A program made the translations under genes and the position numbers. Shown here piece after piece: positions 53,119-62,122 of a DNA stretch of 64,000 bases. The first letter of the stretch is position 1. Each line of letters begins with the position of its first letter. Source of the DNA: Micavibrio sp. (GTDB taxonomy: Bacteria; Pseudomonadota; Alphaproteobacteria; Micavibrionales; Micavibrionaceae); contig JAPJQV010000006.1 of assembly GCA_030824965.1 (NCBI GenBank), positions 1 to 64,000 of the forward strand, in the 5' to 3' direction. A model generated the notes under the pieces. It was not told the DNA's origin, made no database searches, and was given only the letters and a program-made list of their open reading frames with translations.

Positions 53119-53191
53119 ATATTTTTTTGTGGCACGACTCATCAGTTTTTGATTTCATTTAGAAAAATAAAAACAGACAGGGATTACTGCT

Positions 53192-54223
53192 TTGAAAAAA
53201 CTGGCTCCGATTTTTGCGCTCGCTGCGACGGGCGCTGTTTCTATATCTGCAACTCCTGCGCAGAACCAAATAAATGATAGTTTTCCGCCAGCAGCTGTTT
53301 CAGCCCCCGTTCAATTGCCAACGCAAAGGGAATTAATTGATGTCGAGGTGAAAAGATTTCGGCAGTCATTCGCGCAACGTGTTCGCTCCAATGATTATTC
53401 CAATAAATGGAATTCCTGTTTCTCAACAAAATCGGCGGAGTATGATCCGGCAAAAGCCAAGATGCTTCGTGCTAATTCAGTGCGCTATCATAATCCAGAA
53501 GCATTTACTGATAGACAGCCGGTTATCGTTATAGATCCTGGCCATGGGCATAGTACGAATTTGGCGAGAGCGGGGTATGATACAGGCGGAATTCATAAAG
53601 CGACAGGCGTTGAGGAGGCGCGTCTTGTTGAAAGAATTTCATTCGACTTAAAAGCCGAGCTTGAAAAGAGACTTGATGCGATTGTTATCATGACAAGGGG
53701 TGTTGCGGGAGAAAAAAACACGCTGCCTCAAAATATTTCCATGTTCAAGAATCAGAAAGTTGCCCTGCAAATCAGGGCGGAACTATCATCTTATCTGGCA
53801 GAAAAATTTCCAAGTTCAGAAATTATTTTTATCAGTACTCATACTAACACTGGTAATAGCCCGGGTTCTGAAATCTATTATTATGCCTCATATAGAAATG
53901 GATCGACTGACAGCCCGGAATCGAAACGGCTTGCTAAGACGATCAATGACCATTACCGGTTGCGCGCGGGCGCGCCCAGACAGATTTTATCGAATGATTA
54001 TGCCGTTCTTCGTTGTCAGAAAGTTCCATCTATTTTGGCCGAGCTTGGTAGCCTAGACGTAGATGATGACCGCAGAGCGCTGAAGGATTCTAAAGCTGTT
54101 GCAATGCAGTTGGCAAATGGCGTCGAAGCCTATTTCAAAGATTCCTACAGGGCCAGAACAATATACGCTGAAGCGCAAAGATGGGCAAAACCAGCGCCAT
54201 CTTTAATTCTAGCGTCAAAATGA
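53192..54223 (+). CDS. N-acetylmuramoyl-L-alanine amidase, Amidase_3 type
   Basis: The 343-residue exported protein has a signal peptide (about 1-23) and a zinc amidase domain. The ligands are His in VIDPGHGHST, Glu in TGVEEARLVE and His in ISTHTNTG, with a catalytic Glu in LAELGSLD. It should cut the peptide from muramic acid in peptidoglycan. It starts at a TTG with a modest ribosome binding site (caggga). The N-terminal about 90 residues hold no domain I know. A bidirectional terminator follows. Confidence 0.87.
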   Translation: MKKLAPIFALAATGAVSISATPAQNQINDSFPPAAVSAPVQLPTQRELIDVEVKRFRQSFAQRVRSNDYSNKWNSCFSTKSAEYDPAKAKMLRANSVRYHNPEAFTDRQPVIVIDPGHGHSTNLARAGYDTGGIHKATGVEEARLVERISFDLKAELEKRLDAIVIMTRGVAGEKNTLPQNISMFKNQKVALQIRAELSSYLAEKFPSSEIIFISTHTNTGNSPGSEIYYYASYRNGSTDSPESKRLAKTINDHYRLRAGAPRQILSNDYAVLRCQKVPSILAELGSLDVDDDRRALKDSKAVAMQLANGVEAYFKDSYRARTIYAEAQRWAKPAPSLILASK

Positions 54224-54234
54224 ACCATTAAATA

Positions 54235-54256
54235 AAACCCCGCTTTCGCGGGGTTT
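54235..54256. terminator. Bidirectional terminator between amidase and glnA
   Basis: A 9-bp stem (aaaccccgc / gcggggttt, 4-base loop) lies between convergent genes and is flanked by A and T residues. Confidence 0.85.
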
Positions 54257-54264
54257 ATATATCT

Positions 54265-55698
54265 TTATGAAGAGTAATACATATCGTATTCGATTGGATG
54301 CGGCATAGTTTCGTAAGCCAACACTTCTTCCATGCGAAGCTCGATGTAGCTCTCGATGAAATCTTTTGTGAAAACACCGCCTTCCAGCAGGAAGTCGTGA
54401 TCGGTTGCCAAAGCGTTCAAGGCCTGACGCAAAGAGCCGCAGACATTTGGCACTTTCATTAATTCCGCCGGGGACAGATCATATAGATTCATATCCATGG
54501 CTTCGCCTGGATGAATCTTATTTTTAATACCATCAAGACCTGCCATCAGCATCGCGGCAAAAGACAGGTATGGGTTGGCGGTCGGATCAGGGAAACGAAC
54601 TTCGACGCGCTTGCCCTTTGGCGAAATCGAGTAAGGAATCCGGCAGGATGCAGAACGGTTTCTGGAAGAGTAAGCCAGAAGAACCGGCGCTTCATAACCC
54701 GGAACCAGACGCTTATAGGAGTTGGTCGTCGGGTTGGTGATCGCGTTCAAGGCCTGGGCATGCTTGATGATACCGCCGATATAGTAAAGGCAAGTATCGG
54801 AAAGTCCTGCATATTGCTCGCCGGCGAAAAGAGGTTTGCCGTCTTTCCACAAAGATTGGTGAACGTGCATGCCTGAACCGTTATCGCCATAGACAGGTTT
54901 TGGCATAAAGGTCGCCGTTTTACCGTAGGCTGCCGCGACGTTGTGAACCGCATATTTGTAGAGGATCATATTGTCAGCGGCTTCGATCAATGTCGCGAAC
55001 TTAACGCCGAGCTCATGCTGAGATGGAGCGACCTCATGGTGATGTTTTTCAACAGGAACGCCCATGCCGGCCAAGACTGTCAACATTTCCGCACGAAGAT
55101 CTGTGCCCGTATCAAGTGGCGTGTCAGGGAAATATCCGCCTTTGACGCGTGGACGGTGGGCAAGGTTTCCGCCTTCAATCGTGCGGTCGGAATTATACGG
55201 TCCTTCATTGCTATCGATTTCAAAAGATACTTTATTCATCTTCACAGAATATTTCACATCGTCAAAAACAAAGAATTCGGCTTCCGGGCCAAAGAATGCA
55301 GTATCGGCCAAGCCAATCGTTTTAATGAAATTTTCTGCTTTTTTTGCGATGGAACGAGGGCAACGGCCATAATTATCATTAGTAGAAGGCTCGATTACGT
55401 CACAGAAAATTTTGACTTTTGCCTGAGCGGAGAAGGGATCAATGACTACTTTATTAAGGTCAGGTTTCAGAATCATGTCTGATTCGTTAATCGCTTTCCA
55501 GCCGGCGATTGAAGAGCCGTCAAAAAATGCGCCTACGTTGATCATGTCTTCATCTACGACTGATATATGCATATCGCAATGTTGTTGTTTACCTCGAATA
55601 TCGCAAAATATGAAATCAACATACTGATAGTCGTTAGATTCAAGAAATTTGATGAATTCGCCCGCGTTTTTGAATTTTGGAACGCTTGTAGATGACAT
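54265..55698 (-). CDS. glnA: Glutamine synthetase, type I
   Basis: GlnA makes glutamine from glutamate, ammonia and ATP. The 477-residue protein shows FCDIRGKQQHCDMHI, FDGSSIAGW, the metal and ammonia site segments, NGSGMHVHQSLWKDGKP, PTTNSYKRLVPGYEAP and the NLYDLSPAEL segment where the adenylylated Tyr is found. I chose the ATG at 55698, which has a good ribosome binding site (aggga); a 12-residue extension is less likely. glnB, usually upstream in alphaproteobacteria, is missing; tRNA-His lies there instead. Confidence 0.96.
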   Translation of the reverse strand: MSSTSVPKFKNAGEFIKFLESNDYQYVDFIFCDIRGKQQHCDMHISVVDEDMINVGAFFDGSSIAGWKAINESDMILKPDLNKVVIDPFSAQAKVKIFCDVIEPSTNDNYGRCPRSIAKKAENFIKTIGLADTAFFGPEAEFFVFDDVKYSVKMNKVSFEIDSNEGPYNSDRTIEGGNLAHRPRVKGGYFPDTPLDTGTDLRAEMLTVLAGMGVPVEKHHHEVAPSQHELGVKFATLIEAADNMILYKYAVHNVAAAYGKTATFMPKPVYGDNGSGMHVHQSLWKDGKPLFAGEQYAGLSDTCLYYIGGIIKHAQALNAITNPTTNSYKRLVPGYEAPVLLAYSSRNRSASCRIPYSISPKGKRVEVRFPDPTANPYLSFAAMLMAGLDGIKNKIHPGEAMDMNLYDLSPAELMKVPNVCGSLRQALNALATDHDFLLEGGVFTKDFIESYIELRMEEVLAYETMPHPIEYDMYYSS

Positions 55699-55883
55699 TA
55701 ATAGAGACTCCCTGGAAAAGTTAATGCGTCGCACCCATGCGCCGCTTGCAGACCAGATATTCTGGAATGGAGGGTTTCTAGCATGTGCAGCAAAAAGCGT
55801 CTATAGAATAAAGAAGCAATTCCCTTGATTTTTCGCTGGACAAAAAGTCTCTTATTTCAGATATATAGCCCCTCAGGAATTGT

Positions 55884-55959
55884 GGCGACTGTAGCTCAGT
55901 GGTAGAGCCCTCGATTGTGGTTCGAGTTGCCGCGGGTTCAATCCCCGTCAGTCGCCCCA
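55884..55959 (+). tRNA. tRNA-His (anticodon GTG)
   Basis: A complete cloverleaf with anticodon GTG and the His-specific extra G at the 5' end, opposite C73, is seen. CCA is encoded. Length is 76 bases. Confidence 0.95.
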
Positions 55960-56126
55960 TTCCTGATTCTTTCTTATATAAGCTTAATGCGCGATCAGTT
56001 ATTATCCGTTACCCGTGAAACCACCTAGTTATACTGTATTTATCCACAATTGTAATTGTTGAGATTCATATATTTTTTCCTTGGCAATCGTATTTAAAAC
56101 CTATAAACACTTGCTTCGATTTAGCT

Positions 56127-56211
56127 GCGGGTATGGCGAAATTGGCAGACGCATCAGATTTAGGTTCTGACGGGGCGACCCGTGGGGGTTCAAGTCCCTC
56201 TACCCGCACCA
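56127..56211 (+). tRNA. tRNA-Leu (anticodon TAG)
   Basis: An acceptor stem gcgggta / tacccgc, anticodon loop tttaggt giving TAG, a class II variable arm and encoded CCA are present. Length is 85 bases. It lies 62 bases before the trigger factor start. Confidence 0.96.
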
Positions 56212-56272
56212 TATTGTAAGCATGGCAGCCTTGCCAGCGTTTCAAGATTTAAACTCCAAAGTGAAGAAAACC

Positions 56273-57625
56273 ATGAAAGTATCTGTTTTAAAAAAAGAAG
56301 GCCTGACCACTGAATTGGAAGTTGTCGTTCCATCTTCCGATATCAAAAAGACCGTTGAGCGTGAATTAACGGCTTACGGCAAAAATGCGAAAGTTCCTGG
56401 GTTCCGTCCGGGCAAAATCCCTATGCCCGTTCTTAAACAAAAATATGGAACAATGATCATGGGAGAGGTTCTTGAGAAAACAATTCAAGAAAGCTCTGCA
56501 AAGGCTTTGAAAGAGCAGGATATTCGTCCGGCGCTTCAACCTAAAATCGAATTGGCGAATGAAAACAAATTCGATGAGAACGAGGACCTGACTTACACAA
56601 TGAAGGTAGAAACTCTGCCGACATTTGAAATTGCCGATTTAAGCAAGCTTTCTATTGAAAAGCCGATTGCCAAAGTAGCCGATTCCGCCGTGAACGAGAC
56701 ATTGGAGAAAATCGCCAAAAACAACCGCGACTTTAAAACGGTTGAAGAAGCACGCGAAACGAAGCTGGGTGATGTCGTTCTGGTCGATTTCCACGGCCAG
56801 ACGAAAGAAGGAAAATCAGTTCCTGGAATGTCAGGTCACGGTATGCAGGTTGAGCTAGGCTCCGGCCAGTTAATACCGGGTTTTGAAGAGCAGCTGGTCG
56901 GTAAAAAAGTCGGCGATCATGTCCATGTAGACGTGACATTCCCTGAAGATTACGGTCAGCGTGAACTGGCAGGTCAACCGGCCATGTTCCACGTTGATAT
57001 CAAGGAACTTCGTGAGCCGGGCGAAACCAAAATTGACGACGAACTGGCAAAGAAGTTAAAGGTAGAAAGCCTCGATAAGATGAAAGAAATCATCTCGGGC
57101 CAGATTTCCGGTGACTATGAGCAACTAACCCGCATGAAAGTAAAGCGTGCGCTGCTCGATGCGCTTGATGAATTGCACGATTTTGAAATGCCGCAAGGGA
57201 TGATCGATATCGAATACGACGCGATTTCAAAGCAAATGGAACGCGAAAAAGACCAAACCGGCGAAAAATTGACTGATGAAGAAAAAGACGACCTGAAAAC
57301 AATTGCGGAGCGCCGCGTTCGTCTTGGTCTTGTTTTGGCTGAAATCGGGCGCCAGAATAAAGTGGAAGTATCGAACGAAGAAGTTCGCCGCGCGATCCAT
57401 GCCGAAGCCCGTAAATATCCGGGGCAGGAGCAGCAGGTTCTTGAATTTTATTCGAAGAACCCACAAGTCATCGAATCATTCCGCGCTCCTTTGTATGAAG
57501 AGAAAGTCGTGGATTTTATTTTGAGCAAAGCCAATGTGACCGAAAAAGAAATCTCCGCTGAAGAGCTGGCGAAAGATGACGAAGAGTTGCCAAAAGCAAA
57601 GAAAAAGGCAGCTAAAAAGAAATAA
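56273..57625 (+). CDS. tig: Trigger factor
   Basis: Trigger factor binds the ribosome exit tunnel and folds new chains. The 450-residue protein has the ribosome-binding N-domain with GFRPGKIP, a FKBP-type prolyl isomerase domain (GDVVLVDFHGQTKEGKSVPG...GTVTFP-like end) and a C-terminal helical domain, ending with a Lys-rich tail KAKKKAAKKK. I set the start at the ATG at 56273 (MKVSVLKKEG); the frame opens from 56222. It begins the tig-clpP-lon region and is followed by a terminator. Confidence 0.95.
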   Translation: MKVSVLKKEGLTTELEVVVPSSDIKKTVERELTAYGKNAKVPGFRPGKIPMPVLKQKYGTMIMGEVLEKTIQESSAKALKEQDIRPALQPKIELANENKFDENEDLTYTMKVETLPTFEIADLSKLSIEKPIAKVADSAVNETLEKIAKNNRDFKTVEEARETKLGDVVLVDFHGQTKEGKSVPGMSGHGMQVELGSGQLIPGFEEQLVGKKVGDHVHVDVTFPEDYGQRELAGQPAMFHVDIKELREPGETKIDDELAKKLKVESLDKMKEIISGQISGDYEQLTRMKVKRALLDALDELHDFEMPQGMIDIEYDAISKQMEREKDQTGEKLTDEEKDDLKTIAERRVRLGLVLAEIGRQNKVEVSNEEVRRAIHAEARKYPGQEQQVLEFYSKNPQVIESFRAPLYEEKVVDFILSKANVTEKEISAEELAKDDEELPKAKKKAAKKK

Positions 57626-57630
57626 GATTT

Positions 57631-57659
57631 AAACAACCCCGCTAAGTGCGGGGTTGTTT
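57631..57659 (+). terminator. Intrinsic terminator after tig
   Basis: A stem of about 12 bp (aaacaaccccgc / gcggggttgttt, 5-base loop), ending in a short T run. Confidence 0.88.
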
Positions 57660-57708
57660 GTTTGATTGAATATTAATATTTCTATTGCAAGCTATGAATA
57701 TAAAGTCT

Positions 57709-57718
57709 GGGGGGGGGG
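57709..57718. repeat. Tract of ten G residues before a small gene
   Basis: Ten consecutive G residues end 3 bases before an ATG, in the place of a ribosome binding site. A run of this length is rare at moderate GC and is prone to slippage during replication or sequencing. Confidence 0.8.
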
Positions 57719-57721
57719 ATT

Positions 57722-57958
57722 ATGTCAGAAGAATATCAATCATCATTTCATAAGAAAATTTGTATATTATTTCAATATCTTAGCTTTGTTTCAGTAGTAG
57801 TTACTTTATTTCTTGGGGTTTCAAACCTTTGGTTAGAATTTCTCACCAAGGAATTTTTGTTCAAGGTTTTTGCAACAACAGGAATGATCCTTGTTGCATC
57901 TGCTATTATTGGGGCAATTTTTTCCGGCGAGAAAATAACAATTTTTAAGCGCAAATAA
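57722..57958 (+). CDS. Small two-segment membrane protein behind a G10 tract
   Basis: The 78-residue protein has two membrane segments (about 14-35 and 45-66) joined by a short loop, and a basic tail ITIFKRK. The sequence is AT-rich compared with its neighbours, which may mean recent gain. I know no family. Translation would depend on the G tract, which takes the ribosome binding position. It lies between tig and clpP, where no gene is usually found. Confidence 0.6.
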   Translation: MSEEYQSSFHKKICILFQYLSFVSVVVTLFLGVSNLWLEFLTKEFLFKVFATTGMILVASAIIGAIFSGEKITIFKRK

Positions 57959-57999
57959 AGATTCATAAAAACATGCTTTTTCAGTGGCTTAATTGCCCC

Positions 58000-58027
58000 T
58001 TGAACAATCTGGCAGGTTTGCTAGGTT
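58000..58027 (+). promoter_or_regulatory. Possible clpP promoter
   Basis: ttgaac at 58000 and taggtt at 58022 with a 16-base spacer lie 36 bases before the clpP ATG. Confidence 0.45.
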
Positions 58028-58062
58028 AGCTAATCATTATTTACCCACCTTAAGGCACATAA

Positions 58063-58725
58063 ATGTTTCCAAGAATTCCTAAAGACAGCGACCCAATGGA
58101 TGTTTACAACAACTATCTGGTTCCAACCGTTATCGAGCAGACGAACCGCGGCGAGCGCGCCTTCGATATTTATTCGCGCCTTTTGAAAGAGCGTATTATT
58201 TTCTTGATCGGTCCGGTGAACGACAACGTATCATCTTTGATCTGCGCCCAGCTTTTGTTTCTTGAATCCGAAAATCCGGGCAAAGATATTTATTTCTACA
58301 TCAACTCTCCGGGCGGCGTCGTGTCGTCGGGTCTCGCGATGTACGATACGATGCAATATATCAAGCCGGATGTTTCGACCGTTTGTATCGGTCAGGCTTG
58401 CTCCATGGGCTCGTTCCTGCTGATGGCGGGTGCCGAGAATAAGCGTTATTGCTTGCCCAATTCCCGTATTATGATTCACCAGCCATCCGGTGGTGCGCAA
58501 GGTATGGCATCGGATATCGAAATTCAGGCTCAAGAAATCGTCCGCCTGAAACGCATTTTGACAGAAACCTATGTCAAGCACACAGGACAGAAATATAAAA
58601 CGCTGGAAGACCTGATGGACCGCGACAAGTGGTTGTCAGCAGAGGAATCTAAAGCTTTGGGTCTGGTAGATCACGTTGTTACATCACGTAACGATGTCAT
58701 CAAGCCAACTGACGAAAAGAAATAA
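58063..58725 (+). CDS. clpP: ATP-dependent Clp protease proteolytic subunit
   Basis: ClpP is the barrel-shaped serine protease that works with ClpX or ClpA. The 220-residue protein has the catalytic Ser114 in GQACSMGSFLLMAGA and His in MIHQPSGGAQG, with the Asp in the following region. A short propeptide is expected. It follows tig as usual, but clpX, which normally comes next, is not here; lon follows directly after about 140 bases. Confidence 0.96.
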   Translation: MFPRIPKDSDPMDVYNNYLVPTVIEQTNRGERAFDIYSRLLKERIIFLIGPVNDNVSSLICAQLLFLESENPGKDIYFYINSPGGVVSSGLAMYDTMQYIKPDVSTVCIGQACSMGSFLLMAGAENKRYCLPNSRIMIHQPSGGAQGMASDIEIQAQEIVRLKRILTETYVKHTGQKYKTLEDLMDRDKWLSAEESKALGLVDHVVTSRNDVIKPTDEKK

Positions 58726-58867
58726 GCAAACTTGTGGCTATCTCTGCCTTGATAGTCGGACTTGAATTTCTTTAAATATTAACCATTTTAATAAAAGCTG
58801 GGCATTAATCCAGCTTTTAACATTTAGTTCCATGCTTATTTAAGGTGGAACATTGGAGTACCTAAAA

Positions 58868-61279
58868 ATGATCGGGTTCCGTTCTGATATGTCTAAAAAT
58901 TATGCCGTTCTACCGCTGCGCGACATCGTAGTTTTCCCCCATATGATCGTGCCGTTGTTTGTCGGGCGTGAAAAATCCGTCAGGGCTTTGGAAAAAGTCA
59001 TGGAAGGAGGAAAGAAAATCTTCCTGCTGACACAAAAATCACCAACAACAGACGATCCGGCAATCGACGATCTTTATGCAACAGGGACAATCGGCACGAT
59101 TTTGCAGCTTTTGAAATTGCCAGATGGAACTGTGAAAGTGCTTGTCGAAGGCGAAAGCAGGGCGCGAGTTGAGCAGCCGCTACCCAACGATGATTTTATG
59201 GAAGTCGAAGCTCTGACGCTTGAAGATGCCACGCCGCAGAACGAAGAAATGGCGGCATTATCTCGTGCGCTCTCTACTCAGTTTGAAGAGTACGTCAAGC
59301 TCAATAAGAAAATCCCGCCTGAAGTAATTGTTTCGATTAACCAGATCGAAGATGCCTCGAAACTATCAGATACGGTTGCGTCGCATTTGAGCTTGAAGCT
59401 TGAAGAGAAACAAAAGATTTTAGAAATCAACAATACTGCCGAGCGTATCGAGCATATTTTCTCGCTTATGGACGGTGAAATAGGCGTCCTGCAAGTTGAA
59501 AAGCGTATCCGTGGTCGCGTCAAGCGCCAAATGGAGAAAACCCAGCGGGAATATTATCTCAATGAACAAATGAAGGCGATCCAGAAAGAACTTGGCGACG
59601 GCGAAAGCGGTGATGAAATTCTGGACCTTGAGAAGAAGATAGAAGGCACAAGGCTTTCTAAAGAGGCCCGTGAAAAAGCCAAGGGTGAACTGAAAAAATT
59701 AAAGCAGATGTCACCAATGTCGGCAGAAGCCACAGTGGTGCGTAATTATCTCGACTGGATTTTATCCGTGCCTTGGAACAAGCCGAGCAAGGTCAAAAAG
59801 GATATTGTCGAAGCCGAGAAGATTCTCAACAAAGATCACTATGGTCTAGAAAAAGTCAAAGAACGTATTCTAGAATATCTAGCCGTTCAGCAGCGTGCAT
59901 CGAAAGTGAAGGGGCCAATACTTTGTCTGGTTGGACCTCCGGGCGTGGGTAAGACCTCGCTGGCCGCCTCTATTGCAAAAGCCACCAACCGTAACTTCGT
60001 TCGCCTGTCGCTCGGTGGGGTGCGCGATGAGTCTGAAATTCGCGGTCACCGCAGAACTTATATTGGCGCGTTGCCGGGCAAGATCATTCAATCAATGAAA
60101 AAAGCGAAAAGCTCCAATCCGCTTTTCCTTCTCGATGAGATTGAAAAGATGGGTTCGGATTACCGTGGCGATCCGTCTGCGGCTTTGCTTGAAGTTTTAG
60201 ATCCAGAACAGAATTCGACATTTGCCGATCATTATCTGGAATTGGATTATGATCTATCGGATGTTATGTTTATCTGTACGGCAAACTCACTTCGGATGCC
60301 GCAGCCATTGCTTGACAGGATGGAGATCATTCGCATCGGTGGATACACCGAAGATGAGAAGATGGAAATTGTTAAGCGGCATTTGCTTAATAAGCAGATC
60401 AAGGCAACTGGTTTACGTCCGGGTGAATTCAAGATCACAGACGATGCTTTGAAAGAACTAATTCGTCACTATACGCGCGAAGCCGGTGTGCGTTCTTTGG
60501 AGCGAGAACTGGCGGGTTTATGCCGTAAAGCAATTAAAGAAATATTGCGCAAAGGCAAAAAGCAAATTTCTGTTAATTCAGCGAACCTTAAAAAATATGC
60601 CGGCATTCCTCGTTATCGCTATGGTGAACTGGAAGAAGTGGATCGTGTTGGAATCGTCAATGGCCTTGCCTACACGGAATTCGGCGGCGATATTTTGCCT
60701 ATCGAAGCCGTAACAATGCCTGGCAAGGATGGTAAGGTTTCCACAACGGGCAACTTGCGTGAAGTGATGCGGGAATCTATCACAGTTGCCGAAATGTTGA
60801 TCAAGTCACGTCACAAGCAATTCGGGATCGACTATGAAATTCTGAAAGATATGGGTATCCACGTCCATGTTCCTGAAGGGGCCACACCTAAAGACGGGCC
60901 TTCCGCAGGCGCGGCGATGGTAACAGCAATTATTTCGGCGATTACGGGTATCGAAATCCGCCGTGATATTGCCATGACAGGCGAGGTTAATCTTCGGGGT
61001 AATGTTACCGAGATCGGCGGACTTAAAGAAAAGCTTTTGGCGGCGCACCGAAGCGGTATTAAAACAGTCTTGATCCCTCAGGATAATGAAAAAGATATTG
61101 AGGAAATTCCAGCTAATGTCAAAAAAGGCCTGAAGATTATCCCGGTTGATAATATTCAGACAGTCTTAACTCATGCGCTCGTCCGGGTTCCCGAGCCTAT
61201 TGAAGACAAGCCTCATGATTATGAGCCTGTAACGCCCCCGGTCGAAGTTGCTGAAGACGGGGAAGCTCTGAGGCATTAA
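58868..61279 (+). CDS. lon: ATP-dependent protease Lon
   Basis: Lon degrades misfolded and regulatory proteins. The 803-residue protein has the N-terminal substrate domain (YAVLPLRDIVVFPHMIVPLF), a central ATPase with GPPGVGKTSLA and FLLDEIEKMG, and the C-terminal protease with Ser679 in PKDGPSAGAAM and a Lys in the RGNVTEIGGLKEK segment. I chose the ATG at 58868 because ggag sits 10 bases before it; a TTG at 58853 is also in frame. A strong terminator follows. Confidence 0.96.
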   Translation: MIGFRSDMSKNYAVLPLRDIVVFPHMIVPLFVGREKSVRALEKVMEGGKKIFLLTQKSPTTDDPAIDDLYATGTIGTILQLLKLPDGTVKVLVEGESRARVEQPLPNDDFMEVEALTLEDATPQNEEMAALSRALSTQFEEYVKLNKKIPPEVIVSINQIEDASKLSDTVASHLSLKLEEKQKILEINNTAERIEHIFSLMDGEIGVLQVEKRIRGRVKRQMEKTQREYYLNEQMKAIQKELGDGESGDEILDLEKKIEGTRLSKEAREKAKGELKKLKQMSPMSAEATVVRNYLDWILSVPWNKPSKVKKDIVEAEKILNKDHYGLEKVKERILEYLAVQQRASKVKGPILCLVGPPGVGKTSLAASIAKATNRNFVRLSLGGVRDESEIRGHRRTYIGALPGKIIQSMKKAKSSNPLFLLDEIEKMGSDYRGDPSAALLEVLDPEQNSTFADHYLELDYDLSDVMFICTANSLRMPQPLLDRMEIIRIGGYTEDEKMEIVKRHLLNKQIKATGLRPGEFKITDDALKELIRHYTREAGVRSLERELAGLCRKAIKEILRKGKKQISVNSANLKKYAGIPRYRYGELEEVDRVGIVNGLAYTEFGGDILPIEAVTMPGKDGKVSTTGNLREVMRESITVAEMLIKSRHKQFGIDYEILKDMGIHVHVPEGATPKDGPSAGAAMVTAIISAITGIEIRRDIAMTGEVNLRGNVTEIGGLKEKLLAAHRSGIKTVLIPQDNEKDIEEIPANVKKGLKIIPVDNIQTVLTHALVRVPEPIEDKPHDYEPVTPPVEVAEDGEALRH

Positions 61280-61287
61280 AAATTTTT

Positions 61288-61316
61288 AACAAGCCCCTTT
61301 AAGGGGCTTGTTTTTT
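61288..61316 (+). terminator. Intrinsic terminator after lon
   Basis: A stem of 9-10 bp (aagcccctt / aaggggctt) with a T run. Confidence 0.92.
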
Positions 61317-61351
61317 GCTCATTAACCGATTAAGAATACGGCCTTCCTGAT

Positions 61352-61426
61352 GCGCGATTAGCTCAGCGGTAGAGCAACTCGTTTACACCGAGTGGGTCGG
61401 CAGTTCAATCCTGTCATCGCGCACCA
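61352..61426 (+). tRNA. tRNA-Val (anticodon TAC)
   Basis: Acceptor gcgcgat / atcgcgc, anticodon stem actcg / cgagt with loop tttacac giving TAC, T-loop ttcaatc and encoded CCA. Length 75 bases. Confidence 0.95.
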
Positions 61427-61560
61427 TTTTTTTCAAACTATGTTTAAAATATAGTTCTATAAAAATAAGATAAAATTATTTTTATATTCTACTAAATATT
61501 AATTTGCCTCCTCTAATCTTTAAAGAACTATTCAACAAATTAGGGATCAAGAGGGAAATT

Positions 61561-62067
61561 ATGAGTTCGCAACTATCCGCGCTTCGCATCGCTTTAGCTA
61601 ATGACTATAGAGTGAATTCTCTTTTAAAAACCAAGCTTCTCGATAGTCCGCGTGAATGGAAATTCGATTGTATAATCGAAAATATAAGCCGAAAGCTTGA
61701 CGTTCCAATTGCTGCCATGACCCTTGTCGAACCTCATAGGCAATTTTTCAAAAGTCAAACTGGCATTGATGCGAATGAAACAGATATCAAATATTCGCTG
61801 TGCCAATATGTAGTCTGCAAAGCGGGACCCGTTATGATTGAGGATGCCGACCAATCCGATTTTAGCGATCATCCAGCTATTTTAGAGCTTGGGATAAAAT
61901 CTTATCTCGGGGTTCCTTTATATTTTGAAAAGTCGATTATAGGTACTTTATGTGTGGCAGATAATAAACCTCGTCGTTGGGGACAGGGAGAAACCACATT
62001 TTTACAAAATCAGGCAACTATGATTCGATTTGAATTGTTTATGCGGGATAAATCCACACAACATTAA
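61561..62067 (+). CDS. GAF-domain protein (first of tandem pair)
   Basis: The 168-residue protein is a single GAF domain of the type fused to many sensor kinases. LLDSPREWKFDCIIENISRK, LVEPHRQFFKSQTGID, CQYVVCKAGPVMIEDA and YLGVPLYF...IGTLCVADNKPRRW are all visible. No output domain follows. I chose the ATG at 61561 with an agagggaaa ribosome binding site; the frame opens from 61504. Ligand is unknown. It has a related gene 55 bases downstream. Confidence 0.85.
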   Translation: MSSQLSALRIALANDYRVNSLLKTKLLDSPREWKFDCIIENISRKLDVPIAAMTLVEPHRQFFKSQTGIDANETDIKYSLCQYVVCKAGPVMIEDADQSDFSDHPAILELGIKSYLGVPLYFEKSIIGTLCVADNKPRRWGQGETTFLQNQATMIRFELFMRDKSTQH

Positions 62068-62122
62068 CCATATACGATGGTATGTTATTTCAACAATGCG
62101 CATTTTAATGTAAAATATCAAA

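Noticed and set aside
54943..55482. 179-residue open frame antisense to glnA
   Set aside because: It lies fully inside glnA on the other strand and has no family features.
55778..55960. 60-residue frame antisense to tRNA-His starting GRLTGIEPAAT
   Set aside because: This is a well-known spurious translation of the reverse strand of a tRNA gene, so it is not a protein.
56040..56048. Single DnaA-box-like sequence (ttatccaca) between tRNA genes
   Set aside because: A lone box without clustered copies, AT-rich unwinding region or dnaA/parAB neighbours does not support an origin.
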